36,143 bases of DNA from Acidimicrobiaceae bacterium (GTDB taxonomy: Bacteria > Actinomycetota > Acidimicrobiia > Acidimicrobiales > Bog-793). The translations under genes and the position numbers were made by a program. This document shows, in pieces, positions 30,150 through 36,143 of this stretch. The stretch is taken from assembly GCA_003136185.1 (NCBI GenBank), contig PLDN01000174.1:1-36143 (forward strand), read 5' to 3'. A model generated the notes under the pieces. The model saw nothing but the letters and a program-made list of their open reading frames with translations, was not told where the DNA came from and did not search any database. The number at the start of each line of letters is the position of its first letter. The stretch's first letter is position 1.

Positions 30150-32762
30150 CTAGGCCAGTTCTTCGAGCCTGCCCGCGATCACTCTCAGTGGGTGTACGGC
30201 TGGCAATTTGGTGAACTTGAGTCTCGGGTCGGTAGCCAACCAGCGGGCGAGATCATCAGCATAAAGCGGGGGTGACAGGTAATAACCCTGCATAGCGTCG
30301 CACTCGGCAACAGAGAGGATCGCGCAGGTCATCTCGTCTTCGGCCCCCTCGGCGACGACCGTCAGCCCGAGGGAATGCGCCATAGCGATTGAAGAGCGGA
30401 CGATAATCGCGTTGCTCTTGTCGGTCGCAATGTTGGCAACGAAGGAGCGATCGAGTTTCAGCTCGTTGATCGGCAAATGGTGAAGGTAGGCGAGCGACGA
30501 ATGACCGGTGCCGTAATCGTCGACCGCGATACGGACGCCGAGCTCGCCAATTTCAGCCAGCACTCGACTGGCTTCGCCGATATCGGCCATCACTGCGGTC
30601 TCGGTGATCTCGAGCGACAGTGCGTGCGGTGGTAGCTCGTTCTCCAACAGCCGGGCGGCGACCTTCGCCACGAGCGAGCGGTCCGACAGGTCGCGACCGG
30701 AGAGGTTTACCGAAAGATCGATTTCGATACCAGCTCGCCACAGCTCGCTGATCTGACGGCAGCCCTCTCGGAGGACAAAGTCCGTGATCTTCGTGATGAA
30801 GCCCATCTGCTCAGCGATGGTGATGAACTCGTCCGCCGGCACGTGGCCGTGATCCGGATGAAACCAACGAGCTAGGGCCTCGACGCGGACGATCTCACCG
30901 GTCGAGATATCGGCAATGGGTTGGTACATGAGGCTGAGCTGTTTCCCAGCGGAAACTGCCTCAGCAAGTTGTCCGCCAAGGAGAAGCCTGCGCTGCATAC
31001 TCTGGTCATGGGCGGCCGAGTACAGCTCGATGCCCGAGCGACGATCCTTGGCCTGATACATAGCGATGTCAGCTCGTTGCAGCAGAGTGGCAATGTTGTC
31101 GCCGTGGTCGGGAGCCAGTGAGATGCCGGCGCTGGCCGTGACGGCAAGCGCGATCCCGTCGACGTCCATTGGGCCTGAGATGGCCGCTGCGAGGTCCCGG
31201 ACGATGCCAATGGCCTCTTCCGGACCAATGATCCCGGCAATGACGAGGGCGAACTCGTCCCCGCCGAGCCTCGCCACCGTGGCCTTCCCATTTGCGGCTC
31301 GTACGAGGCACTCGGCGACCTCGCACAGGAGGCGATCCCCGGTGCCGTGGCCGAGGGTGTCGTTCACCTCCTTGAACCGGTCGAGGTCGAAGAGCGCGAC
31401 GGCGGCGCGGCCCGTGTCCGCCAACGACGCCGCCGCTCGCTCGAGGAAAAGTCGGCGGTTAGGGAGCCCGGTGAGGGCGTCGTGAGTCGCCTGATACGTC
31501 TTGCTTTCTGCCTCGAGGCGTAGTTCTTCCACGAGACGCGCCCTTTCCATCGTCGCGCTGGCATGCGCAGCGAGCGCTTCGAACAGGCGGAGGTCGTCCT
31601 CATCGAAAGGCTCGAATCCTTCGTCCCGGTCGAGGCCGACGAGCGCGCCGAGCACGCGGTCACCGCTCGTGAGTGGAACGACGATGGCATCCTGGAATTC
31701 TCCGAGCAATGAATCCAGAACGACCTCCTGACCCCGGGCGTTCCCACTGCCCACGAACAGCCGTGCCTTGTTGTGAGCGATCACCTCGGCGACGAGCGAC
31801 CGGTCGTCGAGAGCTGTTGCCTCGCTGCTCGATCGCTCAGCACCGTTGAGGCCGAGCCGGTGGACCATGCGCGTCTCGTCGAGAAGCACGAGCTCGGCGC
31901 GGCGGGTTCGCATTACCGTCTGCACCTGTTCGAGGATGACCCAGGCAGTGCCTGACGTCTCGAGCGACGTGACGGCCACGGACTTGCTGAAGTCGTACAG
32001 CTGCTGGAGCGCGCCGAACCGGTCGGTGAGACGCAGGTAACCGCGATAGGCGAACACGATGAGCGCCCCCACCAGCGCGAGCGGGATGATGGCCCACATG
32101 TCCCACCAGGCCGCGTCGAGCACGACGAAGGCGAGCCCGATCGATGCGATGAGAACCAGAGCAGAGACTATGGTGGCCGACGAGTACTGCTCCTGGCGGG
32201 CTTGACCATAGAGGAGTCGCACGACGCTGATGGAAAGGTGGGCGGCGATTGCCGCAGCCGCCAGTGCCACGACCCCGGCTGCCCAGCTGACAGGTCCGAC
32301 TGCGCTGTGTGAGCCGAGTAACTGGCGGTAGAGGCACGCGGCAATGGCGGCCGTCGCTACACCCGCCGAGAGGTTGTACGCGAGCTTGTGGAGAGGCTGA
32401 CGGCGGACGGCCCCGAAGACGATGCCTTCAGCAAACAACCGACTGGCCGCGAGCAGCCATGGAGCGACGATGACCAAGCCGAGCAGCAAGGGAATCTCGC
32501 TCAAAGCGACAAGAGAGACCTGGCCTCGCACGCGGACCGAGACCGGAGCGAGGTTCACGGCGGCGAACAGCACAACGAGCAATACGACGGCGATCGGCTC
32601 GGGCACGAGAGGGCGGATGGCCGCGAGGTTCGAGGCAGGCCCCCAGAGCAACAGCGCGGCAGTAGCCGCGAACAGGAATCCCGAGAATACGAAGACGCGG
32701 ATGACCGCGCCCGCGCCTCTAACCGAAGGGGCGCGCTTAGCGAAGCGGTCCTCTCTGGCCAC
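30150..32762 (-). CDS. Membrane c-di-GMP cyclase/phosphodiesterase (TM-GAF-GGDEF-EAL)
   Basis: A c-di-GMP turnover enzyme of 870 residues from GTG 32762 (879 from the track's TTG). In track numbering it has about eight hydrophobic helices at 28-250 (MASE-like), a GAF sensory domain at ~275-420, a GGDEF domain at ~432-600 with intact RLGGDEFALV (509-513) and FDLDRFKEVNDTLGH, and an EAL domain at ~610-865 with intact VEALARW (637-639), SVNLSGRDL, LEITETAVM and AVDDYGTGHSSL. Both active sites look complete, so it may make and degrade c-di-GMP depending on the GAF or membrane input. GTG 32762 is preferred because GATAAT ends 7 nt upstream. It is monocistronic. Confidence 0.93.
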   Translation of the reverse strand: MAREDRFAKRAPSVRGAGAVIRVFVFSGFLFAATAALLLWGPASNLAAIRPLVPEPIAVVLLVVLFAAVNLAPVSVRVRGQVSLVALSEIPLLLGLVIVAPWLLAASRLFAEGIVFGAVRRQPLHKLAYNLSAGVATAAIAACLYRQLLGSHSAVGPVSWAAGVVALAAAAIAAHLSISVVRLLYGQARQEQYSSATIVSALVLIASIGLAFVVLDAAWWDMWAIIPLALVGALIVFAYRGYLRLTDRFGALQQLYDFSKSVAVTSLETSGTAWVILEQVQTVMRTRRAELVLLDETRMVHRLGLNGAERSSSEATALDDRSLVAEVIAHNKARLFVGSGNARGQEVVLDSLLGEFQDAIVVPLTSGDRVLGALVGLDRDEGFEPFDEDDLRLFEALAAHASATMERARLVEELRLEAESKTYQATHDALTGLPNRRLFLERAAASLADTGRAAVALFDLDRFKEVNDTLGHGTGDRLLCEVAECLVRAANGKATVARLGGDEFALVIAGIIGPEEAIGIVRDLAAAISGPMDVDGIALAVTASAGISLAPDHGDNIATLLQRADIAMYQAKDRRSGIELYSAAHDQSMQRRLLLGGQLAEAVSAGKQLSLMYQPIADISTGEIVRVEALARWFHPDHGHVPADEFITIAEQMGFITKITDFVLREGCRQISELWRAGIEIDLSVNLSGRDLSDRSLVAKVAARLLENELPPHALSLEITETAVMADIGEASRVLAEIGELGVRIAVDDYGTGHSSLAYLHHLPINELKLDRSFVANIATDKSNAIIVRSSIAMAHSLGLTVVAEGAEDEMTCAILSVAECDAMQGYYLSPPLYADDLARWLATDPRLKFTKLPAVHPLRVIAGRLEELA

Positions 32763-32769
32763 GAAGAAG

Positions 32770-32775
32770 ATTATC
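32770..32775 (-). promoter_or_regulatory. -10 box of leaderless GGDEF-EAL gene
   Basis: GATAAT on the minus strand is followed by 7 nt (cttcttc) and GTG 32762. It supports moving the start nine codons downstream of the track's TTG. Confidence 0.5.
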
Positions 32776-32796
32776 GGCAGGTCGACCAAGTACTTG

Positions 32797-32810
32797 AGAG
32801 ATTATTCTCT
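32797..32810. repeat. AT-rich palindrome upstream of the GGDEF-EAL promoter
   Basis: AGAGA and TCTCT surround TTAT about 22 bp upstream of the -10 box, near the -35 position. It may be an operator. Confidence 0.35.
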
Positions 32811-33238
32811 GAAGCTCGGCGGCGTGTGCCACCTCGATGGCGATCGCGCCGACAGAGGTCGGGTACGCCGGCCAGCCGTGCTCGGCCGAGTAGCCGGCGT
32901 CGCCTGAGTGAGGTCCGACCTCGGCACGCTCGACTTGCCTTACCGAGCTGCGTGCACCACGTCGCGCATGATCGCTCACGGCGGGTAACGGGGCGTTACT
33001 GGCGTGCACGTATCGAAACAGCGACTTCAGCATGATCAGGCCACATGCCAACCGCGGCTGTAGCGGTTCTGAACAGGGGCTTTACGGCGCGATCGGGGGT
33101 TCAGGGACGGCGTGACTCCCACGTGACCCAAGACTCGCGGGCACGCTTTCGCCTAGTTGGTCGGGGCTCCCGATCTTCCTACCTGAGGCAAAAGCACCCA
33201 GTCACCGGAACTCGGTCCAGAGAACCTAAGCGGCACAC

Positions 33239-33270
33239 GGCGGACGGCTCAGCCTGAGGCGGACGGCTCA
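33239..33270. repeat. 13-bp direct repeat
   Basis: GGCGGACGGCTCA occurs at 33239-33251 and 33258-33270, separated by gcctga. No mobile element ends are visible around it. Confidence 0.7.
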
Positions 33271-33821
33271 TTCAACTCTGCTCAATCCAGGGTCTCCGGA
33301 GTCGATTGGCGCTCGCAGACAGGTCTCCGCTTCATCCAGCCTGCACATCTGAGCAAGCAGGGCACCGAGCACGACGCCTACCTGCAGAGATTCGGCGGCA
33401 GCCGGAGTCAGTACCTGCTCCTCGTGCTGCGGAACGGCTCCGTGGTTGCTGATTGTCGGGTTCTAGTGCCGCACGCTGGGGTGCGGCGACACGGCGTGGT
33501 TACGGAGATGCTCGTAGATGACGCTGGTACGCACGTACAACGCCTGCCCGCCGAACGAGCTCCGTCTGCGACAGCGCCGCCCGGATGAGAAACGCGAGCC
33601 TTTCCGGTTGGATGCAACCGAACTCGAGTGCGGGTCGTGTTAAGTGTGTGGAGTTGGCCGAGGATCGGCAGGTGACGGATCGCTCCGCGAGAGAAGCCCC
33701 GCCCTCCCAGTTCAACTTGGTCGTGACGTTCGTGGATGGGACGACCGGCGTTGTGTTGGCCTCCAATGACGCGTACAACGCCCACCTGCCGGCTCTGCCG
33801 GTGTTCGGTTCATGACCAGAT

Positions 33822-34031
33822 TCAGGGAGTACGTCGGAACGATTCCACTAGGCGGACGCGTCGGGAGGCGGCCGGAAGCTCTGCTTGAGACTGCAGCAAG
33901 AGCTCGGTCGTCGAGCTGACCTGGTCCGCCGGCAGCACTGCCGCGATCTGGCGCTCCAGGTTGGAGAGATCTCTTCCCGAGTAGCGCTCGGTCCAGCGGT
34001 CGAAGGCGTCGAGGAACCGGTCGACATCTAG
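33822..34031 (-). pseudogene. Coding-like remnant without a start codon
   Basis: The minus strand reads DVDRFLDAFDRWTERYSG, RDLSNLERQIAAVLPADQ and then SSTTELLLQSQAELPAASRR before a stop at 33822. The helix-rich, charged composition looks like the C-terminal end of a real protein. It is cut by an in-frame TAG at its 5' side and has no start. I do not recognise the family. Confidence 0.3.
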
Positions 34032-34228
34032 CTAACTGAGCGGCACGACCTGTTCTGGCGAAGTCGGACGCGCCCTGGGAGACACCCCAACAGCGGCGTG
34101 GTGCGGGTACCGATAGCGTTTAAGCCACGGCGAGCGCCGCGTCGGGAGGACATACGTGCGAGCCGAGCCTTGCACCTATGACTCCGGCACGTTTCGCTGA
34201 GGTGCTGTCGACCGAAGGAGGCCCTTTC

Positions 34229-34717
34229 ATGGACATCGTCCGTAACCCGGATGGCACCCTGGTGGTGCCCGTCCAGCAGGAACGGCAACACGATACAGAC
34301 GAGTCCGCGGAAGCGTCATCCGGCGGCACTGATGGCGAGGCGACGCAGGCGAACGCGAAGCCTGCAACCCGGCTGATCCACCCGGGAGAAGGCGGGTATG
34401 ACGAGGCGCTAGCCGACTGGGATCTGCAACAGAACCCCGAACGTGCGCCGGTCATATCGACCGCGACCGGCCGGCAAGACGCCATGACCCTTGTGAACGC
34501 CGTGGCGACCTCGCCCGATCATGCGGTTGCGGCGGCAGTGAAGGCGCTCGAACACCCCGAGGCGACCGGCGAAGCATTGCGGCACGTTCTCGTCGGCGGC
34601 GTTCACTCGGTCGAAGACTTTGCCGCTGAGCTCGCAGAGGCGAAGGGCGGCGAGCCGCTACCCGCGCACGAGACGACGAAGATCATCGGTGAGGTGCTGG
34701 CTGAGCTCGATCGATGA
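34229..34717 (+). CDS. Small acidic protein of unknown function
   Basis: No family is recognised. The 162-residue protein starts at ATG 34229, fixed by a perfect AAGGAGG 7 nt upstream; the track's 34178 is too early. The N-terminal ~60 residues are polar and likely disordered (QHDTDESAEASSGGTDGEATQ). The rest is helical and Ala/Glu-rich, with EALADWDLQQNPERAPV, AVAAAVKALEHPEATGEAL and IIGEVLAELDR. It has no signal peptide or membrane segment. The strong ribosome site suggests a truly expressed protein, standing alone in an otherwise decayed neighbourhood. Confidence 0.6.
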   Translation: MDIVRNPDGTLVVPVQQERQHDTDESAEASSGGTDGEATQANAKPATRLIHPGEGGYDEALADWDLQQNPERAPVISTATGRQDAMTLVNAVATSPDHAVAAAVKALEHPEATGEALRHVLVGGVHSVEDFAAELAEAKGGEPLPAHETTKIIGEVLAELDR

Positions 34718-34989
34718 TCAAGTCGATCCACCTCGTCTCGGTCCGGCTAACTAGCTGGACGCCCGGCTGGACGTCGCCTGGATGGTCCGCGATGAGGATG
34801 CTCAAGGTCTCGTTGCGTCCTCCACCGATGTGTAGCCAAGGAACTCATCAATTCTGACCTTCAGCGCCATTGCTGAGGGATATCGATTGATATCTCATCT
34901 AGGACCGTGCCCCAGAGATCTCCTAGGCTCGTCATTTCCGATCACTTCGCACTGGGAGGCGCCTGACCCTGCTAGACGCCGCTTCCGGC
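34718..34989. other. Intergenic stretch with a GATATC repeat
   Basis: No gene is seen. GATATC-gatt-GATATC at 34879-34894 forms both a direct and an inverted repeat. The stretch separates the small acidic protein from the HepT remnant. Confidence 0.5.
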
Positions 34990-35289
34990 TCAGCTGGCAT
35001 CGACCTGCTGCAGCAAACGTCGCACTGCTGCCTCGAGTTCCCGAAGGTCCTCGGTCACAGTGGCTTCCACGATGGCGTGTGAAGTGTCGACGTAAACGAT
35101 GAGCGAGTTGATCGCGCATCCTGGCGATCTGTGCCCAGGGCAAGCTCGGTTCACTCTCAAGGAGCTCGCTCGGCAAGGACTTGACGGCTTCGCCGATCTC
35201 GATGAGTCGAACCGTACAGCGTCGAAGACCAACCCATCGTCGAGACCTCCTCGTCGAAGGTGAGAACGGATGGCGTCGAGCGCCGACAC
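34990..35289 (-). pseudogene. HepT-like HEPN toxin with two compensating frameshifts
   Basis: HepT is a HEPN-family RNase toxin paired with the antitoxin MntA. The open frame begins SALDAIRSHLRRGGLDDG and LVFDAVR, and ends VDTSHAIVEATVTEDLREL, both HepT-like. The middle, however, is HepT-like only in another frame: RLIEIGEAVKSLPSELLESE, then PSLPWAQIARMRDQLAHR. Restoring one base near 35209-35214 and removing one T near 35094-35096 rebuilds a continuous HepT of ~100 residues with the catalytic motif RX4HXY (RDQLAHRY). As written, ~37 codons are read out of frame and the motif is destroyed. The antitoxin gene ends 8 nt upstream. Either the toxin is inactivated or the sequence holds two indel errors. 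Confidence 0.7.
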
Positions 35290-35297
35290 GATGTCAA

Positions 35298-35825
35298 TCA
35301 GGCGCTGACGGTCTTGACGGCAACCACAACCGCCTCGACGAGCACGAAAGGCGCTAGCTGTGGTTTGAGATCACTGGCTGGAACGAGATCTACCTGGACA
35401 CCGAGGAGCTCCTCGAGCTCCTCTCGGCAGCGACCGAGGGTGAACAGTCCCACGCCTGAAGGTACATCGATGAGCAGATCTACGTCGCTGTCTTCTCGAT
35501 CCTCGCCCCGAGCGACGCTGCCGAACACGCGAGGAGTTCCCAACCCATAGCGCGCGACCACCTCGCGCACCTCGTGACGACGGGTACGTACGCGCTCGCC
35601 GAGCGGGCCCGTGAGTTGGTTGAGTCGCGGATCCGAAAGGCCGATGTCAAGCTCGAATCCGCTGGAGTTCACGAGGCGGGCCAGGGTTGGCAACGACGGC
35701 TGGCGACCGCCGGACTCATAGGCACTAACCACGCTTTGAGTCACGCCTGCGCGACGAGCGAGTTCCACCTGCGACAGCCCCGCGCGCCGCCTCGCTTCTC
35801 TGAGCAACGCACCAGCCGCCTCCAT
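35298..35825 (-). CDS. mntA: MntA-type antitoxin with N-terminal XRE HTH domain
   Basis: Residues ~5-60 are a Cro/C1-type HTH (LLREARRRAGLSQVELARR, AGVTQSVVSAYESGGRQPS). Residues ~75-170 are a minimal nucleotidyltransferase with the complete GSX10DXD motif (FGSVARGEDREDSDVDLLID; G102-S103, D114, D116) and a third acidic strand LLGVQVDLVP. MntA antitoxins block HepT by transferring AMP to the Tyr of its RX4HXY motif. Here the HTH could add DNA-binding autoregulation, and a palindrome does overlap the promoter. The 175-residue length equals HTH plus MNT. ATG 35825 is preceded by TATATT at 6 nt, so the message looks leaderless. The HepT remnant follows. Confidence 0.88.
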   Translation of the reverse strand: MEAAGALLREARRRAGLSQVELARRAGVTQSVVSAYESGGRQPSLPTLARLVNSSGFELDIGLSDPRLNQLTGPLGERVRTRRHEVREVVARYGLGTPRVFGSVARGEDREDSDVDLLIDVPSGVGLFTLGRCREELEELLGVQVDLVPASDLKPQLAPFVLVEAVVVAVKTVSA

Positions 35826-35831
35826 TAGTCC

Positions 35832-35837
35832 AATATA
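35832..35837 (-). promoter_or_regulatory. -10 box of leaderless mntA
   Basis: TATATT on the minus strand is followed by 6 nt (ggacta) and the ATG at 35825; there is no Shine-Dalgarno sequence. Confidence 0.6.
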
Positions 35838-35848
35838 GCGGATCGTAG

Positions 35849-35860
35849 ATGGCTAGCCAT
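35849..35860. promoter_or_regulatory. Operator-like palindrome over the mntA -35 region
   Basis: ATGGCTAGCCAT is a perfect 12-bp palindrome. With a 17-bp spacer the -35 hexamer of mntA would be its first half, so binding there would block RNA polymerase. It is a natural target for the HTH of MntA itself. Confidence 0.5.
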
Positions 35861-35981
35861 GACGAGTGCGCTGGCTGGGGGCACTGAGGTCAGACCAGCG
35901 TCGACCGGTATCACCAGTATCACTGCCTTCGCGCACGATCGCGCAGGGCTGCGGTCAACCAAGCCGAAACGGCCCCAGCCC

Positions 35982-36002
35982 AAGCCCTTGACCAGGGCTT
36001 TT
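35982..36002 (+). terminator. Terminator-like hairpin
   Basis: AAGCCCT and AGGGCTT form a perfect 7-bp stem around tgacc, followed by two more T (a TTTT run in all). No plus-strand gene is seen upstream, so its owner is unknown. Confidence 0.35.
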
Positions 36003-36004
36003 CG

Positions 36005-36143
36005 GGATAGGAGAGAGAGACAGGGGGAACCGGTACAGAGACGAGAGAGCGGAGAGAGGGAGAACGGCGAGAGCAGTAGGCAGTGCGAGAGCGGAGAGGA
36101 GCAGCCAGCCAAGCCAGGGGGGTGAGGCAGAACGGCGAGAGTG
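36005..36143. repeat. Purine-rich repeat tract at window edge
   Basis: The plus strand is almost entirely G/A with GAGAG runs. AGAACGGCGAGAG occurs at 36061-36073 and 36129-36141, and GAGAGCGGAGAG at 36045-36056 and 36087-36098. The composition differs sharply from the rest of the window. The tract runs off the end. Confidence 0.7.

Larger units (their letters stand above)
32811..34214. other. Gene-poor tract of 1.4 kb
   Basis: No frame here looks like a functional gene. ORFs 32737-33051 (-), 33045-33257 (+), 33408-33785 (-) and 33585-33815 (+) have no family resemblance and mostly overlap each other. A short direct repeat (33239-33270) and one coding-like remnant (33822-34031) are listed separately. 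The tract probably holds decayed genes or the junction of an old insertion. Confidence 0.5.

Noticed and set aside
33193-33588. Open plus-strand frame joined by ATGA to the 76-aa ORF at 33585
   Set aside because: The frame lacks a start codon for most of its length, and neither part resembles a protein family; the overlap is probably chance.
33408-33785. 125-aa minus-strand ORF
   Set aside because: It is Arg/Thr/Ser-rich, has no ribosome site, and competes with other weak frames.
35825-36112. 95-aa minus-strand ORF
   Set aside because: Its first third is only the pyrimidine-rich complement of the GAGAG tract (Ser/Leu/Pro), and it covers the mntA promoter.
1-36143. tRNA, rRNA, CRISPR array and insertion sequence search by eye
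   Set aside because: I saw no cloverleaf with a TTCRA loop, no rRNA segments, no regularly spaced repeats and no transposase.

Overview
The window is GC-rich, uses many GTG starts, and carries gene families typical of Actinomycetota: a SigE-like ECF sigma factor, a NarL-type two-component pair, an encapsulin with its DyP peroxidase, CtaG, a DegV protein, a single-membrane-pass protein with a RodZ-like (DUF4115) C-terminus, and a hopanoid-type glycosyltransferase. A member of Acidimicrobiia or a nearby class is my best guess. That guess rests on gene content and style, not on a marker gene. At least seven genes begin 6-7 nt after a TANNNT-like -10 box with no Shine-Dalgarno sequence, so leaderless transcription appears common here.

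Layout. 1-718: 5' part of dxs (isoprenoid precursor synthesis, minus strand). 870-2622: a MerR-TetR fusion regulator divergent from a DegV lipid-binding protein. 2684-4910: a membrane protein, a SAM methyltransferase and an ACT-domain protein. 4689-6638 (minus): CtaG coupled to a TIGR02206/YwaF-like membrane protein. 6719-10392 (plus): a compact three-gene cluster of a ThuA-like/Gfo-Idh-MocA fusion, a second Gfo-Idh-MocA dehydrogenase and an alpha/beta hydrolase. 10385-18102 (minus): GH44 glycosidase, ECF sigma factor, membrane-anchored serpin and a very large secreted subtilase, closely packed on one strand. 18205-20611 (plus): GNAT-like protein, acyl-ACP thioesterase and HpnB-like glycosyltransferase. 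20549-21315 (minus): a collagen-like protein with a broken tail-collar domain. 21543-23641 (plus): a large unknown protein and a methyltransferase. 24182-26200 (minus): sensor kinase and response regulator. 26417-28236 (plus): DyP peroxidase carrying an encapsulin-targeting tail, overlapping the encapsulin shell gene. 28370-29686 (minus): MFS exporter. 30150-32762 (minus): GAF-GGDEF-EAL c-di-GMP enzyme. 32.8-36.1 kb: a gene-poor tract with decayed pieces, one small unknown gene, an HTH-MntA antitoxin with a doubly frameshifted HepT toxin, and a purine-rich repeat tract at the edge.

The most interesting unit is the sigma factor - serpin - subtilase block. An ECF sigma gene overlaps by 17 bp a single-pass membrane protein in the position where such sigma genes usually carry their regulator. 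Here the extracellular part is an inhibitory-type serpin, followed at once by a 1,304-residue exported subtilase. This suggests a cell-envelope circuit in which protease-serpin contact feeds back on transcription. The sequence shows the arrangement; the circuit is inference. The encapsulin-DyP pair is a clear example of a known nanocompartment system. The MntA-HepT locus looks like a toxin-antitoxin module whose toxin has been disabled by two compensating indels.
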